DNA of 64,000 nt. Source: Bacterioplanoides sp965200585 (lineage in GTDB: Bacteria; Pseudomonadota; Gammaproteobacteria; Pseudomonadales; Oceanobacteraceae). The position numbers and the translations under genes were made by a program. The stretch is taken from NCBI RefSeq assembly GCF_965200585.1, contig NZ_OZ241361.1; one strand, 5' to 3'. The notes beneath the pieces were generated by a model. That model saw nothing but the letters and a program-made list of their open reading frames with translations. It searched no databases and was not told where the DNA came from. This document shows, piece by piece, positions 30,517 to 38,937 of the stretch (the stretch's first letter is position 1; every line of letters begins with the position of its first letter).

Positions 30517-30792
30517 GTGCCACGTTCATTGAAAAAAGGTCCATTTATTGACCATCACTTGATGACCAAGGTAGAAGCCGCTCTTGAGAAGAACGACAAG
30601 CGTCCGATCAAGACTTGGTCTCGTCGCTCCACTATCTTTCCGGATTTCGTGGGGCTGACAATTGCTGTACACAACGGCAAACAACACGTACCTGTTTTCG
30701 TAACTGAAGACATGGTTGGTCATAAACTCGGCGAATTCGCTCTGACACGTACCTACAAAGGTCACGTGGCAGATAAGAAAGCCAAGCGTTAA
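30517..30792 (+). CDS. rpsS: 30S ribosomal protein S19
   Basis: S19 (91 residues) is in the 30S head near the A site. It starts at GTG 30517 after AGAGAGGATTG, and reads MPRSLKKGPFIDHHLMTKV. rplV follows after 15 bases. Confidence 0.97.
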   Translation: MPRSLKKGPFIDHHLMTKVEAALEKNDKRPIKTWSRRSTIFPDFVGLTIAVHNGKQHVPVFVTEDMVGHKLGEFALTRTYKGHVADKKAKR

Positions 30793-30807
30793 TAGGAGGG
30801 GTGAAAT

Positions 30808-31140
30808 ATGTCTGAAGTAGCCGCTGTATTACGTGGTGCTCGCTTGTCTGCACAAAAAGCACGCCTGGTTGCGGATCAGATCCGCGGCAAAAACGTCGCT
30901 GAAGCGCTGGATATTCTGGCATTCAGTGGTCGTAAAGGCGCCGACATCATGAAAAAAGTATTGGAATCTGCGATTGCCAATGCTGAGCACAACAACGGTG
31001 CTGATGTCGATGAGCTGAGCGTATCAACTGTGTTTGTTGATGAAGGTATGACGATGAAGCGTATCCGTCCACGTGCGAAAGGCCGTGCGGACCGCATCTT
31101 GAAGCGTACTTGTCACATCACTGTGAAAGTTTCTGAATAG
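30808..31140 (+). CDS. rplV: 50S ribosomal protein L22
   Basis: L22 (110 residues) extends a beta-hairpin into the exit tunnel, containing the MKRIRPRAKGRADRI block linked to macrolide binding; the block is intact. Preceded by AGGAGGGG, a very strong ribosome binding site. Confidence 0.97.
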   Translation: MSEVAAVLRGARLSAQKARLVADQIRGKNVAEALDILAFSGRKGADIMKKVLESAIANAEHNNGADVDELSVSTVFVDEGMTMKRIRPRAKGRADRILKRTCHITVKVSE

Positions 31141-31151
31141 GAGTTGGTCAG

Positions 31152-31844
31152 ATGGGTCAAAAAGTTCATCCAACCGGTATCCGCTTAGGTATTACTAAAG
31201 ACCATAACTCGGTCTGGTATGCCGGTAAGGATAAGTATGCCGACAACCTGCTGACTGACATCGCTGTTCGTTCTCTGATCGAAAAGCGTTTAGAAAAAGC
31301 TTCAGTAAGCAAAGTTGTTATCGAGCGTCCTGCGCAAAACGCCAAAGTAACCATCCACACTGCTCGTCCGGGCATCGTGATTGGTAAAAAAGGCGAAGAC
31401 GTTGAAGTTCTGCGCAAAGACGTAAGCGAGTTGATGGGTATTCCGGTACACATCAACATTGAAGAAGTTCGTAAACCAGATCTGGATGCCAAACTGGTAG
31501 CACAAAGTGTTGCAAGCCAGCTGGAGCGTCGTGTGATGTTCCGTCGTGCCATGAAGCGTGCGGTACAAAACGCAATGCGTGGTGGTGCTGAAGGTATCAA
31601 GATCCAGGTGAGCGGCCGTTTAGGTGGTGCTGAGATCGCTCGTTCTGAGTGGTATCGCGAAGGTCGTGTACCGCTGCACACTCTGCGTGCAGACATCGAC
31701 TACGCAACGTACGAAGCACACACTACCTATGGTGTGATTGGCGTTAAGGTTTGGATCTTCAAAGGTGAGATCCTGGGCGGAATTCAAGAAGTCCGTGACC
31801 GCGCTAAGAGCAGCCAGGGTAAAAAGAAATCCGGTCGTTCATAA
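31152..31844 (+). CDS. rpsC: 30S ribosomal protein S3
   Basis: S3 (230 residues) lies at the mRNA entry tunnel and has helicase-related function. The KH domain with ARPGIVIGKKGEDVE (GxxG) is present, as is the C-terminal block GRLGGAEIARSEWYREGRVP. It lies in the S10 cluster before rplP. Confidence 0.98.
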   Translation: MGQKVHPTGIRLGITKDHNSVWYAGKDKYADNLLTDIAVRSLIEKRLEKASVSKVVIERPAQNAKVTIHTARPGIVIGKKGEDVEVLRKDVSELMGIPVHINIEEVRKPDLDAKLVAQSVASQLERRVMFRRAMKRAVQNAMRGGAEGIKIQVSGRLGGAEIARSEWYREGRVPLHTLRADIDYATYEAHTTYGVIGVKVWIFKGEILGGIQEVRDRAKSSQGKKKSGRS

Positions 31845-31856
31845 GGGGAATTAGAT

Positions 31857-32270
31857 ATGTTGTTACCAAAACGTACCAAGTTCCGTAAGGTTCAGACCGG
31901 CCGCAACCGCGGTTTGGCAATTCGTGGCTCGAAAGTGAGCTTTGGTGAGTTCGCCCTGAAAGCAACTGGCCGTGGTCGTATGACCTCTCGTCAGATTGAA
32001 GCAGCCCGTCGTGCGATGACCCGTAAGGTGAAGCGTGGTGGTAAAATCTGGATCCGTGTTTTCCCAGACAAGCCTATCACTGCCAAGCCTCTGGAAGTTC
32101 GTCAGGGTAAAGGTAAGGGTAACGTAGAATACTGGGTTGCTCAGATCCAACCAGGCCGCGTTCTGTACGAGATGGAAGGTGTTCCTGAAGAGCTGGCGCG
32201 TGAAGCGTTCTCTCTTGCTGCAGCGAAACTGCCTTTCAAAACTGAATTTGTTAAACGGACGGTGCTGTGA
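31857..32270 (+). CDS. rplP: 50S ribosomal protein L16
   Basis: L16 (137 residues) stabilises the tRNA elbow at the A site. RKQ-type N-terminus MLLPKRTKFRKVQTGRNRG and the conserved RQIEAARRAMTRKVKRGGK are visible, with the Arg used by the YcfD hydroxylase in the usual context. The stop shares a base with the rpmC start (TGATG). Confidence 0.97.
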   Translation: MLLPKRTKFRKVQTGRNRGLAIRGSKVSFGEFALKATGRGRMTSRQIEAARRAMTRKVKRGGKIWIRVFPDKPITAKPLEVRQGKGKGNVEYWVAQIQPGRVLYEMEGVPEELAREAFSLAAAKLPFKTEFVKRTVL

Positions 32271-32461
32271 TGAAAGCAAGTGAACTGAAAGAAAAATCAG
32301 TGGCTGAGCTGCAATCTCAGCTGGAAGAACTGTTGAGCGATCAATTTAAACTGCGCATGCAGAAAGCGACAGGTCAGCTGGGTCAGACTCACCTGATCGG
32401 CCAGACTCGTCGTGATATCGCTCGCGTTAAAACCGTGCTGGCACAGAAGGCAGGTGAATAA
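32270..32461 (+). CDS. rpmC: 50S ribosomal protein L29
   Basis: L29 (63 residues) binds near the tunnel exit next to L23. I use ATG 32270, which overlaps the rplP stop; an in-frame GTG lies one codon before. The helical-hairpin sequence MKASELKEKSVAELQSQL is typical. Confidence 0.96.
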   Translation: MKASELKEKSVAELQSQLEELLSDQFKLRMQKATGQLGQTHLIGQTRRDIARVKTVLAQKAGE

Positions 32462-32463
32462 TC

Positions 32464-32724
32464 ATGACTGAGACAACTGTTCGTACCCTGAGTGGTCGTG
32501 TCGTCAGCAACAAGATGGACAAGTCCATCACTGTATTGGTTGAGCGTCGCGTTAAGCATCCGATCTATAAAAAGTTCGTGAAAAAATCAACCAAGGTTAT
32601 GGCCCACGACGCCAATAACGAGTGTCAGATTGGTGACACCGTTACTGTTAAAGAGTCTCGCCCACTGTCTAAAAACAAGACTTGGGCGCTGGTAAGTATC
32701 GACGAGCGCGCCGCCAAGGTTTAA
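32464..32724 (+). CDS. rpsQ: 30S ribosomal protein S17
   Basis: S17 (86 residues) is a primary 16S rRNA binder with an OB fold (RTLSGRVVSNKMDKSITVLVE). It is the last gene of the classical S10 group and lies 2 bases after rpmC. Confidence 0.97.
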   Translation: MTETTVRTLSGRVVSNKMDKSITVLVERRVKHPIYKKFVKKSTKVMAHDANNECQIGDTVTVKESRPLSKNKTWALVSIDERAAKV

Positions 32725-32755
32725 TACCAGGCGCAGTTACTAAGGAGCGATAGGC

Positions 32756-33124
32756 ATGATCCAAACGCAAACCATGCTTGACGTTGCTGATAACAGTGGC
32801 GCGAAGCGAGTTCAGTGCATCAAAGTACTGGGTGGCTCGCATCGTCGCTACGCTGGCATCGGCGACTTGATCAAGGTATCCGTTAAGGAAGCAATTCCAC
32901 GCGGTAAAGTGAAAAAAGGTCAGGTGATGACCGCAGTAGTTGTGCGTACCAAAAAAGGTGTACGCCGTCCGGATGGTTCTATCATCCGTTTTGACGTCAA
33001 CTCTGCTGTACTGTTGAACGCATCTAATGCGCCAATTGGTACCCGTATCTTTGGCCCTGTTACTCGTGAACTGCGTTCTGAGCAATTCATGAAAATCATT
33101 TCCCTGGCACCTGAAGTGCTGTAA
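32756..33124 (+). CDS. rplN: 50S ribosomal protein L14
   Basis: L14 (122 residues) forms inter-subunit bridges and is the RsfS silencing-factor target. MIQTQTMLDVADNSGAKRVQ and the C-terminal GPVTRELR block are typical. It opens the spc group; only a 31-base gap separates it from rpsQ, with no promoter visible, so the S10 and spc groups are probably continuous. Confidence 0.97.
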   Translation: MIQTQTMLDVADNSGAKRVQCIKVLGGSHRRYAGIGDLIKVSVKEAIPRGKVKKGQVMTAVVVRTKKGVRRPDGSIIRFDVNSAVLLNASNAPIGTRIFGPVTRELRSEQFMKIISLAPEVL

Positions 33125-33137
33125 GGGAGGGGTGACT

Positions 33138-33452
33138 ATGTTAAAGATTCGCAAAAATGACGAAGTAGTAGTTATTGCTGGTAAAGACAAAGGCAAGCGC
33201 GGCAAGGTACAAAAAGTACTGGCTGACGGTCGCCTGATTGTATCTGGCATTAACATGGTGAAAAAACACCAGAAACCAAACCCGTACCTGCAACAGCCAG
33301 GTGGCATCGTTGATAAAGAAGCTGGTATTCAAGCTTCCAACGTGGCTATCTGGAACGCTAAAACTGAAAAAGCTGACCGCGTTGGCTTTAAAGTGGAAGG
33401 CGACAAAAAGGTACGTATCTTCAAATCCACAGGCGAACAACTGGACGCCTAA
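33138..33452 (+). CDS. rplX: 50S ribosomal protein L24
   Basis: L24 (104 residues) initiates 50S assembly and carries a KOW motif (VVIAGKDKGKRGKVQKV). The start is ATG 33138 with GGGAGGGG just upstream; an in-frame GTG at 33132 lies inside that site and is rejected. Confidence 0.96.
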   Translation: MLKIRKNDEVVVIAGKDKGKRGKVQKVLADGRLIVSGINMVKKHQKPNPYLQQPGGIVDKEAGIQASNVAIWNAKTEKADRVGFKVEGDKKVRIFKSTGEQLDA

Positions 33453-33470
33453 TCGGAGCTGGATACTGCT

Positions 33471-34010
33471 ATGTCACGTTTAGAAAAACTGTACAAAGAA
33501 GAAGTAGTAGCCAAGCTGAAAGAAGAGTTTGGTTACCAAAATGTAATGCAAGTGCCTAAGATCACCAAAATCACCCTGAATATGGGTGTTGGTGAAGCAT
33601 TAGGTGACAAAAAACTGCTGGACAGCGCTGTTGCCGATATGGAAGCAATTGCTGGTCAGAAAGTTGTTGTTACTAAGGCACGTAAGTCAGTAGCGGGCTT
33701 CAAGGTTCGTGAAGGCTGGCCAATTGGCTGTAAAGTAACCCTGCGTCGCGACCGTATGTGGGAATTCCTGGACCGTCTGGTAGACATCTCTCTGCCACGT
33801 GTTCGTGACTTCCGCGGTATTAACCCGAAATCATTCGATGGTCGTGGTAACTACAGCATGGGTGTGAAGGAACAGATCATCTTCCCGGAAATTGAATACG
33901 ATAAAGTAGACAAGATCCGTGGTATGGATATCACCATCACGACAACAGCTAACACTAACGACGAAGGCCGCGCTCTGCTGAAAGCGCTGCAGTTCCCGTT
34001 CCGTAACTAA
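33471..34010 (+). CDS. rplE: 50S ribosomal protein L5
   Basis: L5 (179 residues) binds 5S rRNA and contacts P-site tRNA. The signatures KITLNMGVGEA and FRGINPKSFDGRGNYSMG are present. In E. coli the start of rplE mRNA is the S8 target that regulates the spc operon. Confidence 0.97.
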   Translation: MSRLEKLYKEEVVAKLKEEFGYQNVMQVPKITKITLNMGVGEALGDKKLLDSAVADMEAIAGQKVVVTKARKSVAGFKVREGWPIGCKVTLRRDRMWEFLDRLVDISLPRVRDFRGINPKSFDGRGNYSMGVKEQIIFPEIEYDKVDKIRGMDITITTTANTNDEGRALLKALQFPFRN

Positions 34011-34022
34011 GGAGTTTGTAAC

Positions 34023-34328
34023 ATGGCAAAGATTGGCATGAAGCAGCGTGAACTGAAGCGTGAAAAGTTGGTCGCTAAGTTCGGCGCTAAGCGTGAAGAA
34101 CTGAAAGCCATCATCAAAAATCCAAACTCTTCTGACGAAGAGCGTTGGACTGCACAAATGGCACTGCAAAAACTGCCGCGCGATTCTTCCGCGAGCCGTC
34201 TGCAGCGTCGTTGTCAGATGACAGGTCGTCCTCACGGTGTATACCGTAAGTTCAAACTGTCTCGCATTAAGTTGCGCGAAGAAGGCATGAAGGGTAATGT
34301 CCCTGGCCTGAAAAAAGCTAGTTGGTAA
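34023..34328 (+). CDS. rpsN: 30S ribosomal protein S14
   Basis: S14 (101 residues) is the long, zinc-free (C-minus) form, without the CxxC pairs of the short paralogue. The C-terminal motif RRCQMTGRPHGVYRKFKLSR is standard. A 125-base gap with a possible promoter separates it from rpsH. Confidence 0.97.
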   Translation: MAKIGMKQRELKREKLVAKFGAKREELKAIIKNPNSSDEERWTAQMALQKLPRDSSASRLQRRCQMTGRPHGVYRKFKLSRIKLREEGMKGNVPGLKKASW

Positions 34329-34408
34329 GCAATTCCCAAAAGCTGTAGAATGCGCGCCTGTTTTTTAATCTATTGCTGAATTTTTCAGCAATAGTTGATA
34401 GGTGCGCG
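34322..34408 (+). promoter_or_regulatory. Possible internal promoter and long hairpin between rpsN and rpsH
   Basis: TTGGTA (34322-34327) and TAGAAT (34346-34351) with 18-base spacing and a GCGCGCC discriminator form a plausible promoter. Directly after, CTATTGCTGAA (34370-34380) pairs perfectly with TTCAGCAATAG (34384-34394); the outer GCGCGCCT and AGGTGCGCG (ending 34408) extend the stem. No U-tract follows. It could be a leader structure of an rpsH-initiated transcript. Confidence 0.5.
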
Positions 34409-34453
34409 TTCTTATCGCTGGTTGGGGCGCTGTACAACCGAGGTATATTTAAA

Positions 34454-34846
34454 ATGAGTATGCAAGATACGTTGGCGGATATGTTCACCCGCATTCGTAA
34501 TGCCCAGCAAGCTGGTCATACGAATGTGAGCATGCCGTCTTCAAAAATCAAAAAATCCGTAGCCCAGGTTCTTGAAGCCGAAGGTTACATCAGTGGTTTT
34601 TCTGTCGAAGAGTCCGTTAAACCAACGATGACTATCGACCTGAAATACTACGAAGGTAAGCCAGTTATCGAGCGTATTGAACGCGTTAGCCGTCCAGGCC
34701 TGCGTCAGTACAAAGGTGCTGCTGATTTACCAAAAGTAGAGGCAGGCTTAGGCGTTGCTATCGTTTCCACTTCTAAAGGCGTTATGACTGATCGTGCTGC
34801 TCGTGCTGCGGGCGTTGGCGGTGAAGTTATCGCGACTGTATTCTAA
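34454..34846 (+). CDS. rpsH: 30S ribosomal protein S8
   Basis: S8 (130 residues) binds 16S helix 21 and autoregulates the spc operon in E. coli. The start MSMQDTLADMFTRIRNAQ at ATG 34454 gives the standard length; the frame is open 27 codons upstream, through the hairpin region, which is not coding. C-terminal GVGGEVIATVF is typical. Confidence 0.97.
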   Translation: MSMQDTLADMFTRIRNAQQAGHTNVSMPSSKIKKSVAQVLEAEGYISGFSVEESVKPTMTIDLKYYEGKPVIERIERVSRPGLRQYKGAADLPKVEAGLGVAIVSTSKGVMTDRAARAAGVGGEVIATVF

Positions 34847-34858
34847 GGAGTATTAACG

Positions 34859-35392
34859 ATGTCTCGCGTAGCAAAGGCTCCTGTCGCTATTCCAGCCGGT
34901 GTTGAAGTAAAACTGGCTGACGACAAAATTTCGATCAAAGGTAAGCAAGGTCAGTTAGACCTGGACGTTCACGCTGACGTGGCTATCAGCCAGGAAGAGA
35001 ACGTACTGAAGTTTGCTCCTAAAGCTGGCGGCAAAGCGGCTAACGCTTTGGCTGGTACTTTCCGTGCACTGGTTAACAACATGGTTAAAGGTGTATCTGA
35101 AGGCTTTGAGAAAAAACTGATCCTGCAAGGTGTTGGTTACCGTGCGAAAGCATCTGGCAACACTCTGAATCTGTCATTAGGCTTCTCTCATCCTGTTGAT
35201 TATGAGCTGCCAGAAGGCGTTAAAGCCGAAACTCCTAGCCAAACTGAAGTCGTTATCAAAGGTATCGACAAGCAGAAAGTTGGTCAGGTTGCAGCTGAAA
35301 TCCGTGGCTACCGTCCACCAGAGCCTTATAAAGGTAAAGGTGTTCGTTATGCTGATGAAAATGTGCGTCGTAAAGAAGCCAAGAAAAAGTAA
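34859..35392 (+). CDS. rplF: 50S ribosomal protein L6
   Basis: L6 (177 residues) lies by the sarcin-ricin loop and the factor-binding site. Two repeated alpha/beta domains and the conserved PEPYKGKGVRYADE motif are visible. Start ATG 34859 is preceded by AAGGAG. Confidence 0.97.
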   Translation: MSRVAKAPVAIPAGVEVKLADDKISIKGKQGQLDLDVHADVAISQEENVLKFAPKAGGKAANALAGTFRALVNNMVKGVSEGFEKKLILQGVGYRAKASGNTLNLSLGFSHPVDYELPEGVKAETPSQTEVVIKGIDKQKVGQVAAEIRGYRPPEPYKGKGVRYADENVRRKEAKKK

Positions 35393-35402
35393 GGTCTAGG
35401 CC

Positions 35403-35753
35403 ATGAATGAGAAGAAAAAAGCTCGTTTGCGCCGTGCTCAGAAAACTCGCTCACATATCCGTGAGAAGAGCGCGGTACGTCTGTGCGTTCATCGTACGCC
35501 CAGACACATCTACGCACAGATCATCTCTGCCAATGGCGCTACCGTCTTGGCTACTGCTTCTACGGTAGAAGCTGATCTGCGTAACGAAATCACTGGTAAT
35601 GTTAATGCCGCTTCCAAAGTTGGTCAGCTGATCGCCGAACGTGCGAAAGAAGCTGGTGTAACTAAAGTTGCATTTGATCGTTCCGGTTTCAAATACCATG
35701 GTCGTGTTAAAGCTCTGGCTGATGCGGCTCGTGAAAACGGCCTGGAATTCTAA
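35403..35753 (+). CDS. rplR: 50S ribosomal protein L18
   Basis: L18 (116 residues) binds 5S rRNA with L5 and L25. The basic N-terminus and the FDRSGFKYHGRVKALADAAR block are standard. Confidence 0.97.
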   Translation: MNEKKKARLRRAQKTRSHIREKSAVRLCVHRTPRHIYAQIISANGATVLATASTVEADLRNEITGNVNAASKVGQLIAERAKEAGVTKVAFDRSGFKYHGRVKALADAARENGLEF

Positions 35754-35765
35754 AGGGTAAAGATC

Positions 35766-36275
35766 ATGGCAAATAATGAACGTGTAGAACGTAACGAAAG
35801 CGAACTGCAAGAGAAGCTGGTTCAGGTTAACCGTGTAGCCAAAGTGGTAAAAGGTGGTCGTATCTTCGCCTTCACCGCTCTGACCGTGGTTGGCGATGGC
35901 GCTGGTCGTGTAGGTTTTGGTCGTGGTAAGTCTCGTGAAGTGCCAATGGCAATTCAAAAGGCTATGGAACAAGCAAAACGCAACATGGTTTCCGTACAGT
36001 TGGACGGCAGCACTCTGCAATACCCAGTTAAAGCCCGTCACTCTGGTGCACAGGTTTACATGCAGCCTGCATCTGAAGGTACTGGTATCATCGCCGGTGG
36101 TGCGATGCGTGCGGTACTGGAAATGGTTGGTGTTAAAAACGTACTGGCTAAGTGCTATGGCTCAACTAACCCGGTGAACGTTGTTCGTGCAACTTTCAAC
36201 GGTCTGGCTCAGATGAAATCACCTGAGCAGGTTGCAGCGAAGCGTGGCAAGTCTGTTGAAGAGATTCTGGGGTAA
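35766..36275 (+). CDS. rpsE: 30S ribosomal protein S5
   Basis: S5 (169 residues) supports decoding fidelity and mRNA unwinding. The dsRNA-binding loop GDGAGRVGFGRGKSREVP and the C-terminal AKCYGSTNPVNVVRAT are intact, with no changes obvious in the spectinomycin loop (VVKGGRIF). Confidence 0.97.
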   Translation: MANNERVERNESELQEKLVQVNRVAKVVKGGRIFAFTALTVVGDGAGRVGFGRGKSREVPMAIQKAMEQAKRNMVSVQLDGSTLQYPVKARHSGAQVYMQPASEGTGIIAGGAMRAVLEMVGVKNVLAKCYGSTNPVNVVRATFNGLAQMKSPEQVAAKRGKSVEEILG

Positions 36276-36280
36276 TTGTT

Positions 36281-36466
36281 ATGGCTAAGAAAACCGTAAA
36301 AGTAACCCAAACTCGCAGCACGATTGGCAAACTGCCTAAGCACCGCGAAACCATGAAAGGTTTGGGTCTGCGTCGTATTGGTCACACTGTTGAATTGGAA
36401 GATACTCCTTCTGTTCGCGGCATGATCAACCAAGTTCAATACATGGTTAAGGTCGAAGGAGAGTAA
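36281..36466 (+). CDS. rpmD: 50S ribosomal protein L30
   Basis: L30 (61 residues) is the short bacterial form (KVTQTRSTIGKLPKHRETMKGLGLRRIG). It is 5 bases after rpsE and 1 base before rplO. Confidence 0.97.
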   Translation: MAKKTVKVTQTRSTIGKLPKHRETMKGLGLRRIGHTVELEDTPSVRGMINQVQYMVKVEGE

Positions 36467-36467
36467 T

Positions 36468-36902
36468 ATGCGTCTCAATGAATTGAGCCCAGCTCCTGGT
36501 TCCAAGCCTGTTGCTAAGCGTGTTGGCCGTGGTATCGGCTCCGGTCTGGGTAAGACTGGTGGTCGTGGTCACAAAGGTCAGAAGTCTCGTTCTGGCGGTA
36601 AGGTAGCACCAGGTTTTGAAGGCGGTCAGATGCCTATTCACCGTCGTCTGCCTAAGTTCGGTTTCACCTCGCGTAAAGCACAATATGTTGCTGAAATTCG
36701 TCTGAACGAATTAGCGCTGGTTGAAGGCGACGTGGTAGATCTGGCTGCACTGAAAGCGGCTGACGTAATCGGCGAGAAGATCAAAGAGGCTCGTGTGATT
36801 CTGTCCGGTGAAGTGAAAAAAGCTGTAACCGTGAAAGGTTTAAAAGTCACTAAAGGCGCTAAAGCTGCTATTGAAGCGGCAGGTGGAAAGGTCGAAGACT
36901 AA
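36468..36902 (+). CDS. rplO: 50S ribosomal protein L15
   Basis: L15 (144 residues) threads into 23S rRNA during late 50S assembly. The Gly/Arg-rich N-terminal tail (KRVGRGIGSGLGKTGGRGHK) is typical. Its stop shares one base with the secY start (TAATG). Confidence 0.97.
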   Translation: MRLNELSPAPGSKPVAKRVGRGIGSGLGKTGGRGHKGQKSRSGGKVAPGFEGGQMPIHRRLPKFGFTSRKAQYVAEIRLNELALVEGDVVDLAALKAADVIGEKIKEARVILSGEVKKAVTVKGLKVTKGAKAAIEAAGGKVED

Positions 36903-38224
36903 TGGCTAGGCAAGGCTCATTACCACAGGGTATGCAATCCGGATTAAGCGAGCTTTGGGCTCGTATCCGCTTCGTACTTCTGGCAATTGTTGTATATCGA
37001 ATTGGTACCCATATCCCGGTACCTGGGATTAACCCGGATGCGCTGTCGCGTCTGTTCGAACAAAACCAGGGCACGATCCTGGAAATGTTCAACATGTTCT
37101 CCGGTGGTGCATTGGAACGCATGAGTATCCTGGCACTGGGTATCATGCCGTACATTTCGGCATCGATTATCATGCAATTGTTAACGGCAGTGAGCCCACA
37201 GCTGGAACAATTAAAGAAAGAAGGTGAGGCGGGTCGCCGTAAGATCACGCAGTACACGCGCTACGGCACGGTATTGCTGGCGACTATCCAGGCCTTTGGT
37301 GTCTCGGCCGGCTTAGCCGGTCAGGGCGTCACTTTCTCCGGTGGATTGGATTTCTACATCGCCGCTGTACCGTCATTTGTTGCCGGTGCTGTGTTCATGA
37401 TGTGGTTAGGAGAGCAGGTTACCGAACGTGGTATCGGTAACGGCATCTCGATTCTGATTTTCGCCGGTATTGTTGCTGGCTTGCCAAGTGCGATTGGTCA
37501 GGCTTTTGAGTCTGCGCGCCAAGGTAACTTACATATTCTGGTATTACTGGTTATTGCGGCTCTGGCCGTGGTTGTGATCGGCTTTGTTGTGTTCGTAGAA
37601 CGCGGACAGCGTCGTATCACCATCAACTACGCTAAGCGTCAGCAGGGTCGTCAGATGATGGCGGCACAATCCAGTCACTTACCGTTAAAACTGAATATGG
37701 CCGGTGTAATTCCAGCGATCTTCGCTTCCAGCTTACTGTTGTTCCCGGCCTCGCTGGGACAATGGTTCGGCCAGGGCGAAGGTATGGAATGGCTGCAGGA
37801 CGTTAGCCTTGCGTTAGCGCCAAGCCAGCCACTGTACATTGTACTGTTTGCTGCCGGCATCATATTCTTCTGCTACTTCTACACCGCGTTGATGTTCAAC
37901 CCGAAAGATGTAGCTGAGAACCTGAAGAAGTCAGGTGCATTTATCCCGGGTATTCGCCCTGGTATTCAGACGGCAAAATACATTGATACCGTACTGGGTC
38001 GCCTGACTCTGTTCGGATCGCTGTACATCGCTGCTGTGTGTCTGATGCCGCAATTCTTAGTAGTTGCTGCGGATGTACCTTTCTACTTCGGTGGAACCTC
38101 GCTGCTGATCGTCGTGGTTGTTGTAATGGACTTTATGGCACAAGTGCAGTCGCACCTGATGTCACACCAGTACGAATCGCTGATGAAGAAAGCAAACCTG
38201 AAGAATTTTGGCTCAGCTCGCTGA
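36902..38224 (+). CDS. secY: Preprotein translocase subunit SecY
   Basis: SecY (440 residues) is the channel of the Sec translocon, with ten predicted membrane helices. The plug region follows helix 1, and conserved sequences GIMPYISASIIMQLL and GERGIGNGIS-like (TERGIGNGISILIFAG) are visible. Its partner SecE is encoded at 8853. Translational coupling with rplO is indicated by the one-base overlap. Confidence 0.97.
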   Translation: MARQGSLPQGMQSGLSELWARIRFVLLAIVVYRIGTHIPVPGINPDALSRLFEQNQGTILEMFNMFSGGALERMSILALGIMPYISASIIMQLLTAVSPQLEQLKKEGEAGRRKITQYTRYGTVLLATIQAFGVSAGLAGQGVTFSGGLDFYIAAVPSFVAGAVFMMWLGEQVTERGIGNGISILIFAGIVAGLPSAIGQAFESARQGNLHILVLLVIAALAVVVIGFVVFVERGQRRITINYAKRQQGRQMMAAQSSHLPLKLNMAGVIPAIFASSLLLFPASLGQWFGQGEGMEWLQDVSLALAPSQPLYIVLFAAGIIFFCYFYTALMFNPKDVAENLKKSGAFIPGIRPGIQTAKYIDTVLGRLTLFGSLYIAAVCLMPQFLVVAADVPFYFGGTSLLIVVVVVMDFMAQVQSHLMSHQYESLMKKANLKNFGSAR

Positions 38225-38244
38225 GTCGGATTTAGGAGACTGTC

Positions 38245-38361
38245 ATGAAAGTACGTGCGTCTGTTAAGAAAATCTGCCGTGAATGCAAAGTCATTCGTCG
38301 TAACGGCAGCGTGCGAGTGATCTGCCCTGTAGATCCTAAGCACAAGCAACGTCAGGGTTAA
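38245..38361 (+). CDS. rpmJ: 50S ribosomal protein L36 (zinc-binding form)
   Basis: A 38-residue protein beginning MKVRASVKKICRECKVIRR. Cys11, Cys14, Cys27 and His33 form the usual zinc ribbon (C-plus form). ATG 38245 has TAGGAGA upstream. It ends the spc group, 20 bases after secY. Confidence 0.96.
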   Translation: MKVRASVKKICRECKVIRRNGSVRVICPVDPKHKQRQG

Positions 38362-38372
38362 TCTTCTGACAG

Positions 38373-38449
38373 GTCAGGGGACTATCCTGACAAGGCGGGT
38401 GCCTTTAATATTCAGATGGCTTGATTTTTGATCAAGCCATCTGTACTAT
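38373..38449 (+). promoter_or_regulatory. rpmJ-rpsM junction: promoter of the alpha operon embedded in an inverted repeat
   Basis: -35 TTGATT (38421-38426) and -10 TACTAT (38444-38449) with 17-base spacing and a GCGCCC discriminator form a good promoter. A perfect 12-base inverted repeat, AGATGGCTTGAT (38414-38425) with ATCAAGCCATCT (38431-38442), overlaps the -35 box and fills the spacer. Upstream is a small hairpin GTCAGG/CCTGAC (38373-38391). The repeat may be an operator or an mRNA 3' hairpin; no U-tract follows. Confidence 0.65.
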
Positions 38450-38489
38450 TTTGCGCCCTTTCATTAAGTAAAGTATCGGAGTTAGACAT

Positions 38490-38846
38490 ATGGCCCGTAT
38501 TGCCGGTGTCAACATTCCTGACAACAAGCATGCAGTTATTTCTTTGACTTATGTTTTTGGCATTGGTCAAACAACTGCCCAGAAAATCTGTGCCGCTACA
38601 GGCATCGCTGAGAGCACCAAAATTGGTGAGCTGAGCGAAGATCAACTGGATGTTGTTCGTAACGAAGTTGCTAAGTACACGGTAGAAGGTGATCTTCGTC
38701 GTGAAGTACAAATGAACATCAAACGTTTGATGGACATGGGTTGCTTCCGCGGTATTCGCCACCGTCGTAGCCTGCCACTTCGCGGTCAGCGTACTAAAAC
38801 GAACGCACGTACCCGTAAGGGTCCGCGTAAGCCGATCCGTAAGTAA
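38490..38846 (+). CDS. rpsM: 30S ribosomal protein S13
   Basis: S13 (118 residues) forms the A- and B1 bridges of the head. MARIAGVNIPDNKHAVISLT and the basic C-terminal tail (GQRTKTNARTRKGPRKPIRK) are typical. The leader from the predicted promoter is only about 33 bases, too short for the S4-binding pseudoknot known from E. coli. Confidence 0.97.
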   Translation: MARIAGVNIPDNKHAVISLTYVFGIGQTTAQKICAATGIAESTKIGELSEDQLDVVRNEVAKYTVEGDLRREVQMNIKRLMDMGCFRGIRHRRSLPLRGQRTKTNARTRKGPRKPIRK

Positions 38847-38937
38847 TTAACAGTTTGTTAATTCATTTACGAATCGGACTTTTAGTGTAGCTGCATTCGA
38901 CTTGTTGCAGTGTTGATATTAAAAGCAGGATTTAAAA

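Noticed and set aside
34373..34453. N-terminal extension of S8
   Set aside because: It translates a hairpin region, and S8 with its start at 34454 has the standard 130 residues.
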